Assembly (NCBI GenBank): GCA_947501805.1
Contig: CANMXJ010000004.1
Coordinates: forward strand, 1-64,000
Length of the DNA stretch: 64,000 nt
Reading direction: 5' to 3'
Origin: an uncultured Sulfitobacter sp.
Lineage (GTDB): Bacteria; Pseudomonadota; Alphaproteobacteria; Rhodobacterales; Rhodobacteraceae
The notes under the pieces are model-generated. The model saw only the letters and a program-made list of their open reading frames with translations. It had not been told where the DNA came from and searched no databases. How positions within the stretch are numbered: position 1 is the first letter of the stretch; every line of letters begins with the position of its first letter. Position numbers and translations under genes: made by a program. Shown here piece after piece: positions 37,176-47,068 of the stretch.

Positions 37176-37943
37176 TTATTCCTCTTCAGTTTGAGTCGCT
37201 TTGAATCCAATTGCGACGACAAATTTCTCGGAACTGTCGGATCTGCTGGCTGGTGGCTTGAAATTATGGACCTTGGTGAACCGCTGTTTCAGTATCTTCT
37301 GCAAATCGGCTTCGGCCCCGCCTGCAAGCACCTTGGCGACAAAGGTGCCGCCTTCGTCCAAGACATCGAAAGCAAAATAGGCGGCCGCTTCACACAGCGC
37401 CATGATCTTGAGGTGATCGGTTTTCTTGTGACCCGAAGAGGATGCCGCCATATCTGACATGACAACATCGGCTTTGCCGCCCAGCAGCTCCTTCACTCGT
37501 TCATCCGCGCCTTCGTCGAGAAAATCGAGGACATGCAATTCGCAACCCGCAATCGGCTCCATCTCTTGCAGATCAATGCCAAGGATTGTGCCGACTGCCT
37601 TGCCGCCGCGTTCTCCCAACACGTTGGAACGTTTCACGGCAACCTGACACCAGCCGCCCGGTGCCGCACCAAGGTCGACAATCCGTGCACCCGGCACAAG
37701 GAAGCGGAATTTGTCATCCAGCTCCATAATCTTGTAAGCGGCGCGGCCACGGTAGCCTTCGGCCTGCGCGCGTTTCACGTAAGGGTCATTCAACTGGCGT
37801 TGTAACCAGCGCGTCGAACTGGTCGTGCGCCCGCGTGCGGACTTGACCTTGACCTTGAGGTCACGCTGCCCGCGCCCCGAGGTGTTCTTGCCACTTGGTG
37901 TCTTTTTGCCCGAGGGCGTGCCGGTTGTGGGTGTCTTGGCCAT
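37176..37943 (-). CDS. rlmE: 23S rRNA (uridine-2'-O)-methyltransferase RlmE
   Basis: 255 aa. RrmJ/FtsJ fold with SAM-binding [18 protein letters not shown] and catalytic-tetrad context [20 protein letters not shown] and [11 protein letters not shown]. It methylates U2552 of 23S rRNA late in 50S assembly. The first about 50 residues are a Thr/Lys/Gly-rich tail ([15 protein letters not shown]) longer than in E. coli. GAAGGAAG precedes the ATG, which lies 1 nt after the ppx-type stop. Confidence 0.95.
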   Translation of the reverse strand: MAKTPTTGTPSGKKTPSGKNTSGRGQRDLKVKVKSARGRTTSSTRWLQRQLNDPYVKRAQAEGYRGRAAYKIMELDDKFRFLVPGARIVDLGAAPGGWCQVAVKRSNVLGERGGKAVGTILGIDLQEMEPIAGCELHVLDFLDEGADERVKELLGGKADVVMSDMAASSSGHKKTDHLKIMALCEAAAYFAFDVLDEGGTFVAKVLAGGAEADLQKILKQRFTKVHNFKPPASRSDSSEKFVVAIGFKATQTEEE

Positions 37944-37944
37944 C

Positions 37945-39066
37945 TCAATAGCTTCCTTCGTCCAGAACGCCATCCGCGCTCATCTGTGCATATAACAGGC
38001 CTTCGCGTAAACCACGATCCGCCACGCTTAGTCGGTCCGTGGGCCAGCAGCGCATGAGGGCCTGCAGGATTGCCGCTCCCGACATGATCAGTGCGGCACG
38101 GTCCGACCCGATGCGTGGGTCTGCCTGCCTGCCGCCGGGGCCCATGGCAAGGTAGGAATGGATCACCTTGTCGATCTGCTGTGACGTCATGCTGAGCCCG
38201 TCGATCTTGGTGCGGTCATAGCGGCGCAGGTTCAGGTGGCTAGCGGCGACGGTTGTCACCGTGCCGGAGGTGCCGACAATCTGGAAACGTTCCTGCGGCT
38301 GGGCGGATTGATAGGGCGTGAAGTCCTGCAAGTTTTCCTCAAAGAACCACGACATCAGCGCAAACCGCGCAGCATCATCTTCGACATCATGGAACTGGTC
38401 GCGCAGGGTGGCGACACCCAAAGGCACCGAAATCCAGTCGACGACCTTGGCCGCCGGCAGGTCTGATAGTGCCTGATCAAAGCCCGAATGCAACCGCATG
38501 ATGGAGCGCGCACGATCATTAGGCGCAATTTTCGAGATGTCGATCCAGACCAGCTCGGTTGATCCCCCGCCAATATCCACCACCAGCAGGTTCTCCGTCT
38601 TGCGGCTGACCAGCGGCGCGCAGGAGATCACGGCCAGCTGTGCCTCCTCCTCGGTCTTGATGATGTCAAGTTTCAGCCCGGTTTCGCGCTGGATGCGGCG
38701 CATGAATTCTGCCCCGTTATGCGCCCGGCGACAGGCTTCGGTGGCGACCAGACGCATGCGTTTGACTTTGTTCTTGCGCAGCTTTTGCTGACAGATGCGC
38801 AGTGCCTGAATGGTGCGCGCCATTGATCCGCGCGACAAGCGCCCGGTCTTCTCAAGCCCTGCCCCTAATTGGACGGACTTCGAGAAACTATCTACCACGT
38901 GAAAACCGCTGCCCTTGGGCTGGGCGATTAACATGCGGCAGCTATTTGTGCCCAGATCAAGGGCCGCATATAGCTCGGACGATCTGGGCGGAACTGGCGC
39001 GGGGCTCAGAGCCGACTGGTTGTCCTTATCGAGCGCGCCCGCACCTTTGGGACGCTGTGGCGCCAT
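37945..39066 (-). CDS. ppx: Ppx/GppA exopolyphosphatase-type phosphatase
   Basis: 373 aa from ATG at 39066 with GAAAGGC upstream. ASKHA fold: [15 protein letters not shown] and [17 protein letters not shown] are the two nucleotide/phosphate loops. The protein is short relative to full Ppx (about 500 aa) and resembles the GppA-like class that hydrolyses pppGpp or short polyphosphate. It is first of a ppx-rlmE pair, divergent from the C1 gene cluster across a 293-nt gap in which no element was recognised. Confidence 0.92.
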   Translation of the reverse strand: MAPQRPKGAGALDKDNQSALSPAPVPPRSSELYAALDLGTNSCRMLIAQPKGSGFHVVDSFSKSVQLGAGLEKTGRLSRGSMARTIQALRICQQKLRKNKVKRMRLVATEACRRAHNGAEFMRRIQRETGLKLDIIKTEEEAQLAVISCAPLVSRKTENLLVVDIGGGSTELVWIDISKIAPNDRARSIMRLHSGFDQALSDLPAAKVVDWISVPLGVATLRDQFHDVEDDAARFALMSWFFEENLQDFTPYQSAQPQERFQIVGTSGTVTTVAASHLNLRRYDRTKIDGLSMTSQQIDKVIHSYLAMGPGGRQADPRIGSDRAALIMSGAAILQALMRCWPTDRLSVADRGLREGLLYAQMSADGVLDEGSY

Positions 39067-39359
39067 GGTGTTGCGCCTTTCATTACGAGTTGTGGATAAG
39101 GTAGTCGCGCAAGTGTGCTCGCGCAAGCGTCTTGCAGGTTACGTGACGCAATTCTTTCGCGGCGTCCGCAGTTCCGGCGTAAATGTGTACACACCTCACA
39201 ATCAAGTTGAGAATTATGAGCCGCCCTGCCCCTCGTGATGCTGTAATCGACACGCTAAAACAACAGGGGTCGCGGATGAAACATGTCGCGTCGAAAAACG
39301 GCACTGATGGCGGGCAACCTGCCGCTAGGTGTTGCAAAACCGTTCGGAGGAATCAGCCT

Positions 39360-39656
39360 ATGCCTGATGTGACTATAGTTTACTGGCGCGACATCCCAGC
39401 ACAGGTGATTGTTGGCAAAGGGCGCCGTGGATCCAAACGCCCCCTGCCCGAACGGTTTGAACAGGCAATTGATCGCGTGGCCATGCGGATTGGTGCTGCG
39501 GACAGCGATGCTTACATGGCGGATTGGCGCAAGGCCGACCCCTTTACTGTTGAGGGTGATCCGGATGCCATTGCCGACGCAGAAGCACTGCGGCTTGATA
39601 CAGAATACGACAAGGAGCGCTTGAAAACGCTCATTGATAATGAAGGCCGGGCCTAA
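39360..39656 (+). CDS. PF13769 ('virulence factor') domain protein
   Basis: 98 aa from ATG at 39360 with GGAGGAATC upstream; longer readings lack a ribosome site. The sequence VTIVYWRDIPAQVIVGKGRR, then AMRIGAADSDAYMADWRKAD, fits the small domain annotated as virulence factor in PF13769. No biochemical role is established. It is first of a three-gene cluster with a MetF-like and a methyltetrahydrofolate methyltransferase-like gene, so a role in C1 or corrinoid chemistry is more likely than in virulence. Confidence 0.75.
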   Translation: MPDVTIVYWRDIPAQVIVGKGRRGSKRPLPERFEQAIDRVAMRIGAADSDAYMADWRKADPFTVEGDPDAIADAEALRLDTEYDKERLKTLIDNEGRA

Positions 39657-39689
39657 GCCCTGAACACCCGCATGATAAAGGACACGATC

Positions 39690-40619
39690 ATGGCTTTGTT
39701 GAACTTCCGCCGCAAAGAAACGCCTGCGCCCAATGCCCACGGGGCCGAGGTCGAGGCGCTGCTGAAAGACTATTCCATCGAAGTGATGCCGCGCACCGCC
39801 GAGAAGGTTGAGGATTTCACCGCCCTGCTGCCCGCAGGCACCCGCGTTTACATCGCACATATCGAAGGCACGCCGATTGAAGAAATGGTCGCAACCGCCA
39901 AGCGTCTGAACGCGGATGGTTACAATGTCATGCCGCATTTCCCTGCGCGGATTATCAAGGACAAGGCCACACTGGCCGATTGGATCGCACGCTATCAGGG
40001 CGAAGCGGATGTGAAACAGGCGCTGTTGCTGGCGGGTGGCGTTGCTGCGACGCATGGTGATTTTTCAGATTCGATGCAGTTGATGGAAACGGGTCTGTTT
40101 GATGCGGCCGGGTTCACGCGCCTGCACGTTGCGGGCCATCCCGAAGGCAACCGCGACATTGATGCGACCGGCACTGCGAATGTTGATGCGGCCCTGAAAT
40201 GGAAAAACGATTTCCAGACGCGCACCGACGCGCAAATGGCGATTGCCACACAGTTCGCATTCGAGGCCAAGCCGATCATCGCATGGGCGGATAGCTTGGT
40301 TGAGGCGGGCATCACCTTGCCCGTCCATATCGGCATCGCGGGTCCGGCCAAGCTGCAAACCTTGATCAAATTTGCCATTGCCTGCGGTGTTGGCCCGTCC
40401 CTCAAAGTGCTGCAAAAACGCGCCATGGATGTGACCAAATTGCTGTTGCCTTACGAGCCAACGGATGTGCTCACCGAACTCGCGCTTCACAAAGCGGCCA
40501 ACCCTGATTTCAACATCACCCATGTGCATTTCTTCCCGCTGGGCGGGATCAAGACCAATGCCAATTGGGCCATTCAAAACGGCGGCACATCTGCCGTTCC
40601 TGCACACCCTGCCGCCTGA
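39690..40619 (+). CDS. MetF-like methylenetetrahydrofolate reductase family protein
   Basis: 309 aa from ATG at 39690 with AAAGGAC 8 nt upstream. TIM-barrel family of methylenetetrahydrofolate reductases: YIAHIEGTPIEEMVATAKRL, QALLLAGGVAATHGDF, LPVHIGIAGPAKLQTL and VHFFPLGGIKTNANWA. It differs enough from classical MetF that its direction may be oxidation of methyl-THF during demethylation. The next gene starts 11 nt later. A housekeeping methionine role is the alternative. Confidence 0.8.
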   Translation: MALLNFRRKETPAPNAHGAEVEALLKDYSIEVMPRTAEKVEDFTALLPAGTRVYIAHIEGTPIEEMVATAKRLNADGYNVMPHFPARIIKDKATLADWIARYQGEADVKQALLLAGGVAATHGDFSDSMQLMETGLFDAAGFTRLHVAGHPEGNRDIDATGTANVDAALKWKNDFQTRTDAQMAIATQFAFEAKPIIAWADSLVEAGITLPVHIGIAGPAKLQTLIKFAIACGVGPSLKVLQKRAMDVTKLLLPYEPTDVLTELALHKAANPDFNITHVHFFPLGGIKTNANWAIQNGGTSAVPAHPAA

Positions 40620-40630
40620 AGGACATCTAC

Positions 40631-41710
40631 ATGACCCGCACCATTATTGAATCCAAAACCAAAACCGCCGTTATCGGTTTTGACGAACCATTTTGCGTGA
40701 TCGGCGAGCGGATCAACCCGACGGGCCGCAAGATACTCGCCGAGGAACTGGAGCGCGGTGATTATTCACGCGTCGAGTTTGATGCCGTGGCGCAGGCCAA
40801 TGCGGGCGCGACTGTTTTGGATGTGAATTCGGGCGCGGTGTTTTCCAACAAGATGGCCGAAGACCCGCGCTATGCAGACAACAACTTTGTCGAGCCGATG
40901 TTGATGCCCGAGATGATAAAGCGGGTGCAGGCCGTGACCGACACGCCGCTGTGCATCGACAGCTCTGTGCCCGGCGCATTGGAAGCGGGGCTGCAAGCCT
41001 GCGAAGGCCGTCCGCTGCTGAACTCTGTGACGGGCGAGGAAGAGCGGCTGGAAATGGTCCTGCCGCTGGTCAAGAAATACAACGTGCCAGTGGTGGCGAT
41101 CTCGAACGACGATACCGGTATTTCCGAAGACCCAGATGTGCGCTTTGCCGTCGCCAAGCTGATTGTTGAACGCGCCGCTGATTTTGGCATTCCGGCGCAT
41201 GATATTGTCGTCGACCCGCTGGTGATGCCGATTGGCGCGATGGCGACGGCAGGGCATCAGGTCTTTACCCTCGTGCGCCGTTTGCGAGAGGAACTGGGCG
41301 TGAACACCACTTGTGGTGCGTCCAACATCAGCTTTGGCCTGCCCAACCGCCACGGCATAAACAACGCGTTCCTGCCCATGGCGATGGGTGCTGGAATGAC
41401 GTCCGCGATCATGAATCCGGTGGCCCTGCCAATCAACGCCAAGAAGATCGAAGAGAAAAAGGCCGAACTGGCCGCATTGGGTGTGGTCTTGCCTGACGGC
41501 ATGGATGACGAAGCCTTTGTGACCTTGTTCGGCATGGGATCAACGCAGCCACGTCCGGGCAAGGAAATGGAGGCCATTCGCGCGGCCAACTTCCTGTTCG
41601 ACCGCGATCCACACGGGGGCGAATGGATCAAGTTCAACAAGGTTGCACCCAAGGCGGGACAAGAAGGTCGCGGGCGTGCAGGCCGCACAGGCGGACGCCG
41701 TCGCGGCTAA
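40631..41710 (+). CDS. Methyltetrahydrofolate methyltransferase-like protein (pterin-binding)
   Basis: 359 aa from ATG at 40631 with GAAGGAC upstream. Pterin-binding TIM barrel of the MetH/AcsE type: FCVIGERINPTGRKI at about 21-35, ATVLDVNSGAVFSNKM, PLCIDSSVPGALEAGL, and TTCGASNISFGLPNRHGIN. It should move a methyl group between tetrahydrofolate and a corrinoid protein; no corrinoid protein gene is in the window. The last about 17 residues are an unusual Gly/Arg tail (GRGRAGRTGGRRRG). A terminator follows. Confidence 0.85.
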   Translation: MTRTIIESKTKTAVIGFDEPFCVIGERINPTGRKILAEELERGDYSRVEFDAVAQANAGATVLDVNSGAVFSNKMAEDPRYADNNFVEPMLMPEMIKRVQAVTDTPLCIDSSVPGALEAGLQACEGRPLLNSVTGEEERLEMVLPLVKKYNVPVVAISNDDTGISEDPDVRFAVAKLIVERAADFGIPAHDIVVDPLVMPIGAMATAGHQVFTLVRRLREELGVNTTCGASNISFGLPNRHGINNAFLPMAMGAGMTSAIMNPVALPINAKKIEEKKAELAALGVVLPDGMDDEAFVTLFGMGSTQPRPGKEMEAIRAANFLFDRDPHGGEWIKFNKVAPKAGQEGRGRAGRTGGRRRG

Positions 41711-41730
41711 CAATGAACGAGGTAAGGTCA

Positions 41731-41766
41731 AAAGGCCGTTGCTGAGTGCAGCGGCCTTTTTGGTTT
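41731..41766 (+). terminator. Terminator of the C1 gene cluster
   Basis: AAAGGCCGTTGC / GCAGCGGCCTTT (one G-U pair) around a 5-nt loop, followed by TTGGTTTT. It lies 20 nt after the methyltransferase stop. Confidence 0.85.
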
Positions 41767-41814
41767 TATGACAGGTCTGCCTGTGTATTTAACGCTGGAA
41801 TGTGGCGTTTCACC

Positions 41815-43443
41815 TCACACCAGATGCACCATTCCGCCAGAAACTGTGCCCAGAACCGGCACGTCTTTCAGGGTCTCGGGTGTCACGGCCAGTGGATCTT
41901 CCCCCAGAATGGCAAAATCCGCGATCTTGCCACATTCGATACTGCCGATTTCATCGTCGAGTTTCAGCGTATAGGCCGCCCCCAACGTGATCAGGCGCAG
42001 CGCTTCTGCTACAGTGATACGCTGCTCGGCACCCAACGTGCGCCCTGACATGGTCTGCCGGTTCACCGCGCACCATGCCGTGAACAGCGGCCCCATCGGG
42101 GTCACCGGGGCATCAGAGTGCAGCGCTACGTTCAGCCCCGCATCAAGAGCCGAGCGCGCCGCATCCATGCGGGACGCACGGTCTTCGCCAATGGTCAGGG
42201 CAACATGCTGGTCCCCAAAATACCAGATATGGTTGGAAAAGATGTTGGTGCAAATTCCCAATTCGCGGGCGCGGGCAAACTGGTCCGGTCCCATCATCTG
42301 ACAGTGCTGGAACACATGACGCGCACCGGGCCACGGATGTTTACGGGCCGCAGCCTCGCAGGCATCCAGCGAGACCTCTGACGCTTCATCCGCATTCACA
42401 TGGATGTGCATCTGAACGCCGTTTTTGTACATCGCTTCGCACAGCGCGAAAATCTCGTCAGGTGTGGTGTTCCACAAACCGTTCGGTTGCCCGCCAACGT
42501 AATGCGGCCATTTCACACGGCCCGTCCAACCTTGGATCGACCCGTCCGTCATCAGTTTGACCGCGCCAAGCCGCAGCTTGTCGGTCGACTTCGCCTTCAA
42601 TGCCAAAGCACGCTGCGCCAGAACTTCCGGTTGCGCACCTGTTGCCCCCAAGGCCGGCACAATCCGCACGGCAAAATCATCCGCACCGGTAATGCGCAGC
42701 ATGGTGTCGAGGTCTTCTTCTTCCATCTGCGAATAAAGGTCGGTTACAGTGGTCACGCCCGCCCGTTTGCAAACCTCAGCATAGGACCGCATCGCGCCTT
42801 CGCCTTGGGATAACTCCCTGAAATCAATCCCCAAACGGCGCATGATCGGGAACATCGCCGCCATTTCCTGCAATTCCCCCGTCGGCTTGTTGGCATCGTC
42901 TTTGATCACCCCTTCGACATTCGTGGTTTCGTCGAATTCGGCCATCTCCAGTGCGGCGGAATTCACGCACATCAAATGGAAGTTCGAAAACATCACTGCA
43001 ATCGGGCGGTCCTTTGACACCGCGTCCAGATGTGTGCGGTTCAACCGTTCTGTCGGCAGGAAAATCGGATCGAAACCCCATGCGAACAATGGTTCACCTG
43101 CGGGTAATGTGTCGGCGCGTTCCTTGAGCCGTGCGATCACCTCATCAATCGTCGTCATGCCCTTGTGCAGCGTACCCGCTGGATCAATGCGGTCGTGGTA
43201 TCCGGCATAGGCGAAATCCCACATCTTGCCCGCCATCATATGCGCGTGGCCTTCGACAAAACCGGGCATCAGGACATGCGCGGCCAGACTGTCGTCATGG
43301 CTTACTTGCCCCCAAGCATCAGCGCAATTGGCGTCCCCGACGGCCAGGATTTTGCCGTCCTGCACCGCGACATGGGTCGCCTCGGGGCGGCTCGGGTCCA
43401 TGGTGATAATCTTTTTTGCTTTGAAAACCGTGATATCCGCCAT
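41815..43443 (-). CDS. YtcJ-type amidohydrolase
   Basis: 542 aa from ATG at 43443 with GGGGGAA upstream. Metal-dependent hydrolase of the amidohydrolase_3 family: GFVEGHAHMM with the metal His66 and His68, MHIHVNADEASE, HVFQHCQM, and HSDAPVTPMGP with the catalytic Asp. YtcJ-like enzymes hydrolyse N-acyl or formamide-type bonds; the substrate here is unknown. It stands alone, convergent to the C1 cluster, and ends before phoB on the same strand but with 70 nt between. Confidence 0.88.
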   Translation of the reverse strand: MADITVFKAKKIITMDPSRPEATHVAVQDGKILAVGDANCADAWGQVSHDDSLAAHVLMPGFVEGHAHMMAGKMWDFAYAGYHDRIDPAGTLHKGMTTIDEVIARLKERADTLPAGEPLFAWGFDPIFLPTERLNRTHLDAVSKDRPIAVMFSNFHLMCVNSAALEMAEFDETTNVEGVIKDDANKPTGELQEMAAMFPIMRRLGIDFRELSQGEGAMRSYAEVCKRAGVTTVTDLYSQMEEEDLDTMLRITGADDFAVRIVPALGATGAQPEVLAQRALALKAKSTDKLRLGAVKLMTDGSIQGWTGRVKWPHYVGGQPNGLWNTTPDEIFALCEAMYKNGVQMHIHVNADEASEVSLDACEAAARKHPWPGARHVFQHCQMMGPDQFARARELGICTNIFSNHIWYFGDQHVALTIGEDRASRMDAARSALDAGLNVALHSDAPVTPMGPLFTAWCAVNRQTMSGRTLGAEQRITVAEALRLITLGAAYTLKLDDEIGSIECGKIADFAILGEDPLAVTPETLKDVPVLGTVSGGMVHLV

Positions 43444-43513
43444 CTGTTCCCCCTTTGGATTTGCCCAAACGCTAGCGCAGGAATGACGCAAGGGGAACCG
43501 GTTTTCGCGCCCT

Positions 43514-44203
43514 TTACCCCAGCGCGTATCCGGCACCGCGCACGGTGCGGATCGGGTCGTCCTGCCCTTCGGGGGTCAGCGCCTTGCGCAATCGTGCGAT
43601 ATGGACGTCAACGGTGCGGGCATCCAGATAGATGTCCCGACCCCAAACAAGATCCAGCAGTTGATCGCGGCTGTATACGCGGCCCGGCTTCTCCATAAGC
43701 GTTGCCAGCAGGCGATATTCTGTTGGCCCCAGTTTCAGTTCATTGCCGGCGCGCGTGATCCGGTGGCGTTCAGGGTCCAGCGAGATGTCACCGTAGGTCA
43801 GCGTTTCACCACTGGCCGTGGGACGCGAGCGGCGCAATTGCGTGCGTACCCGCGCCATGAGTTCGCGTAGGCTATAGGGTTTCACGACATAATCATCCGC
43901 ACCCGTTTCAAGGCCGCGCACTGCATCGACTTCTTCGGAACGCGCCGACAGCATGATCACCGGAATGGCCTTTGTATCGGGGCGGGTTTTCAATTGTCGA
44001 CAGACCTCGATCCCGCTTAGCAGGGGCATCATCCAGTCAAGGATCACCAGATCGGGCGGATTTTCAGTCACCAACTGCATCGCCTCTTCGCCGTTTTCAG
44101 CGCGGCTTACGGCATAGCCTTCGGCCTCAAGATTATAGGCCAACACCTCGCGTTGCGCGGGCTCGTCCTCGACCAGCAGCACATGGGGTTGGGTCAGGGA
44201 CAT
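43514..44203 (-). CDS. phoB: Phosphate regulon response regulator PhoB
   Basis: 229 aa. Receiver domain with the phospho-accepting Asp56 in LVILDWMMPLLSGIE and Lys in the VVKPYSLREL loop, then an OmpR-type winged helix (ITRAGNELKLGPTEYRLLAT, SRDQLLDLVWGRDIYLDART). It binds Pho boxes when phosphate is scarce. It is last of the pst-pho genes, 5 nt after phoU. The histidine kinase lies upstream of pstS rather than next to phoB. Confidence 0.97.
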   Translation of the reverse strand: MSLTQPHVLLVEDEPAQREVLAYNLEAEGYAVSRAENGEEAMQLVTENPPDLVILDWMMPLLSGIEVCRQLKTRPDTKAIPVIMLSARSEEVDAVRGLETGADDYVVKPYSLRELMARVRTQLRRSRPTASGETLTYGDISLDPERHRITRAGNELKLGPTEYRLLATLMEKPGRVYSRDQLLDLVWGRDIYLDARTVDVHIARLRKALTPEGQDDPIRTVRGAGYALG

Positions 44204-44208
44204 GCCGG

Positions 44209-44916
44209 TCAGACCTGTGGCATGACAGATGTCTTATCCGCCTTTGGCCGCGCCTCGTCGGGGTGTTCGCCGGTGACCAGATACACCACCTGTTCGGCAA
44301 TTGCCGTCACATGATCGCCCATGCGTTCGGTGTTCTTGGCGATGAAATGCAGGTGCATACAGGCGGTGATGTTGCGCGGGTCTTCCATCATGAAGGTCAG
44401 GAATTCACGAAACAGCGCATTATACATCTGGTCCACGTCCTCGTCGCGCCGGATCACGTCCATCGCCAGTTCGGCGTCCCGCTGGATATAGGCATCAAGT
44501 GCATCCTTGAGCATCCCCTCCACCGTGCCCGCCATGCGCCGGATCGCGCCCGTGGCGTCGTTCACAGGTGGCATTGTACTCAAGACGCCGGTGCGCTTGG
44601 CCATGTTTTTTGCGTAGTCCCCGATGCGTTCCAGATTGGCGCTGATCTTGATCACGCTCAGGATCAGGCGCAGATCAATGGCCGTGGGTGCCCGCAGCGC
44701 GATGACACGGGCGGCACTTTCGTTGATCTGGTGTTCCAGTAGATCAATTGCCTTGTCACCGCTGCGGACCTCTTCGGCCAGTTCCTCGTCGCGGGTTTCC
44801 AGCGACTTGGCACTTTGGCGGATGGCGTTTTCAACCATCCCCCCCATTTTCATTATCTGCGCCTGAACCGCCTCAAGATCGCGGTCGAAAGCAGATGCAA
44901 TATGTTGTGCTGCCAT
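44209..44916 (-). CDS. phoU: Phosphate transport regulator PhoU
   Basis: 235 aa from ATG at 44916 with GGAT upstream, 4 nt after the pstB stop; a TTG at 44928 is the alternative. Two three-helix PhoU repeats with metal-binding E-x3-D-x3-D-type helices (EVRSGDKAIDLLEHQINESA and DVIRRDEDVDQMYNALF). PhoU links PstSCAB transport to PhoR signalling and keeps the regulon off when phosphate is sufficient. Confidence 0.96.
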   Translation of the reverse strand: MAAQHIASAFDRDLEAVQAQIMKMGGMVENAIRQSAKSLETRDEELAEEVRSGDKAIDLLEHQINESAARVIALRAPTAIDLRLILSVIKISANLERIGDYAKNMAKRTGVLSTMPPVNDATGAIRRMAGTVEGMLKDALDAYIQRDAELAMDVIRRDEDVDQMYNALFREFLTFMMEDPRNITACMHLHFIAKNTERMGDHVTAIAEQVVYLVTGEHPDEARPKADKTSVMPQV

Positions 44917-44920
44917 GGGT

Positions 44921-45718
44921 TTATCCAATCCGTCCGGTGATATAGCTTTCGGTGCGCGGGTCTTCGGGCTGTGTGAAAATCCTGTCGGTCTCGCCGAATT
45001 CTACAAGATTTCCAAGGTGAAAGAACGCCGTTTTCTGGCTGACCCGTGCGGCCTGTTGCATTGAATGGGTGACAATCACGACAGAGTAGTTCTGACGCAA
45101 TTCGTCAATCAGTTCCTCGACCTGAGCTGTTGCAATCGGGTCCAGCGCCGAACAAGGCTCGTCCATCAGCAGCACTTCGGGTTCGGTTGCCACAGCGCGA
45201 GCGATGCACAGGCGCTGTTGTTGCCCACCGGACAATCCGGTGCCGGGGGCGTTCAGGCGGTCCTTGACCTCTTCCCAGATCGCGGCGCGTTTCAGGGCGT
45301 GTTCGACAATCTCGTCCAGCTCTGCCTTGCCCCGCGCCAGACCATGGATGCGGGGGCCGTAAGCCACGTTTTCGTAGATGGATTTCGGAAACGGGTTGGG
45401 TTTCTGGAACACCATGCCCACCTTGGCACGCAACTGTACGGGGTCGACTTTCCGGTCATAAATATCTTCGCCGTCAATCAGGATATCCCCCTGAACGCGG
45501 CAAATATCAATTGTGTCGTTCATCCGGTTGATGCAGCGCAAGAACGTCGATTTGCCACAGCCTGACGGTCCAATAAAGGCGGTCACGGTCTTGTCTTCTA
45601 TGTCGACATTCACATCCTTGATGGCGTGGTTGTCGCCGTAGTAGACCTGCACATTGCGGGCCGTGATCTTGACGGGGTTGGTGGTCACTGCATTCTCCGC
45701 TTTCATTGTATCTTTCAC
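44921..45718 (-). CDS. pstB: Phosphate ABC transporter ATPase PstB
   Basis: 265 aa. Walker [10 protein letters not shown], signature LSGGQQQRL, Walker [13 protein letters not shown] and H-loop [10 protein letters not shown]. The GTG at 45718 has AAGGGC 5 nt upstream; the ATG at 45706 is an alternative start. It energises PstA/PstC. It lies 12 nt after pstA. Confidence 0.97.
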   Translation of the reverse strand: MKDTMKAENAVTTNPVKITARNVQVYYGDNHAIKDVNVDIEDKTVTAFIGPSGCGKSTFLRCINRMNDTIDICRVQGDILIDGEDIYDRKVDPVQLRAKVGMVFQKPNPFPKSIYENVAYGPRIHGLARGKAELDEIVEHALKRAAIWEEVKDRLNAPGTGLSGGQQQRLCIARAVATEPEVLLMDEPCSALDPIATAQVEELIDELRQNYSVVIVTHSMQQAARVSQKTAFFHLGNLVEFGETDRIFTQPEDPRTESYITGRIG

Positions 45719-45730
45719 GTGCTTGCCCTT

Positions 45731-47068
45731 TTACCAGCGCCGCTCGAAGCGGCGACGCAAAAGCACGGCAATCGCGTTCATGGTGATCAGGAACACCAAC
45801 AAAATGATGATGCCGCCCCATGCGCGTTCATAGAACGCAGGGTCGGCGCGTTTTGCCCACTCGTATATCTGTGCGGGCATGGCCGAGTTGGGCGACATCA
45901 GCCCTTCGGCGATGGTTTCCGGCGGGTTTGAGGCGATGAAGCCAACCATGCCGATCAACAGCAGTGGTGCTGTTTCGCCTAGCGCCTGCGCCAAGCCGAT
46001 GATGGTGCCGGTCAGAATACCGGGCGCTGCGAGGGGCAGGACGTGGTGAAAGACGGACTGCATTTTCGATGCCCCAACCCCGAGGGCCGCATCGCGGATC
46101 GATGGGGGCACGGATTTTAGTGACGCGCGGGTCGTGATGATGATTGTCGGCAAAGTCATCAGCGTTAGCACCAGACCTCCGACCAAGGGCGCGGAGTTCG
46201 GCAAGTGCATGTAATTGATGAACACAGCGAGACCAAGGATACCGAAAACAATCGACGGCACAGCGGCAAGGTTCGAGATGTTCACCTCGATGATATCGGT
46301 GATCCAGTTCTTTGGCGCAAATTCTTCAAGGTAGATCGACGCGGCCACACCAATCGGCAAGGCCAAAGAAAGCACTACCAGCATCATAAAGAAAGACCCC
46401 ATCATTGCCGTGCCCATACCTGCGGCTTCGGGACGCGCATCAGAGGCATCCGATCCGATGATGAAGTCGAGGTTGAATTTCTTGACCACATGGCCCGAGG
46501 CCACCAAGGCGTCGACCAGATCAAGCTGGGTTGCGTTGATATTCTTGTCCTTGGCAATGCTGTCGCGGGTCACGCGCTGTTTTAGATAACCGTCGACGCG
46601 GGACTGGGCGAGGAATTGAAATTCAACCGTTTCACCAATCAGATCCGTATTTTCCAGCACGAAGTTGCGCAGTTGCGCGGCGGCATCTTTGGACAAAAGC
46701 GCCGCCATCTTCTTGGGCTTCAGATCGGTCTCGATACCCAACTCCGCTACTTTTGCCTCAAATGCAGCCTGCATTAGCGGTGCATAGCCAAAGGTCGACA
46801 CTTTCTTGATGTCCGCCAGATCACGGTTGCCCTTCTTATCCAGCTTCTCGGCCAGCAGAGGCACGTTCAGTGTGATAAACGTCTGCTGAAATGCCCCCGT
46901 ACCGCGCGCAATGATCGTCGTGAGCAGGATTACCAACATGAGCATCCCGATTGAAATCGCGGCAATACCGTACATCTGGAACCGCTTCTCTGCACGGTTG
47001 CGCTTGATCGTGCGTGCATCCTGCACCAGCAGCGACCCTTTGCGTTTCGTCACAGGCGTATCACTCAT
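45731..47068 (-). CDS. pstA: Phosphate ABC transporter permease PstA (long form)
   Basis: 445 aa, against about 290 in E. coli. After a cytoplasmic N-terminus and a helix (GIAAISIGMLMLVILLTTII), a roughly 150-residue loop precedes the permease core, the DUF3333-type extension common in alphaproteobacteria. The core has IRDAALGVGASKMQSVFHHV, the coupling segment to PstB. The start overlaps the pstC stop by 4 nt. Confidence 0.96.
   Translation of the reverse strand: MSDTPVTKRKGSLLVQDARTIKRNRAEKRFQMYGIAAISIGMLMLVILLTTIIARGTGAFQQTFITLNVPLLAEKLDKKGNRDLADIKKVSTFGYAPLMQAAFEAKVAELGIETDLKPKKMAALLSKDAAAQLRNFVLENTDLIGETVEFQFLAQSRVDGYLKQRVTRDSIAKDKNINATQLDLVDALVASGHVVKKFNLDFIIGSDASDARPEAAGMGTAMMGSFFMMLVVLSLALPIGVAASIYLEEFAPKNWITDIIEVNISNLAAVPSIVFGILGLAVFINYMHLPNSAPLVGGLVLTLMTLPTIIITTRASLKSVPPSIRDAALGVGASKMQSVFHHVLPLAAPGILTGTIIGLAQALGETAPLLLIGMVGFIASNPPETIAEGLMSPNSAMPAQIYEWAKRADPAFYERAWGGIIILLVFLITMNAIAVLLRRRFERRW

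Noticed and set aside
39067..39359. Possible cobalamin riboswitch before the C1 cluster
   Set aside because: A GGCACTG string is present, but no B12 box or conserved core could be found.
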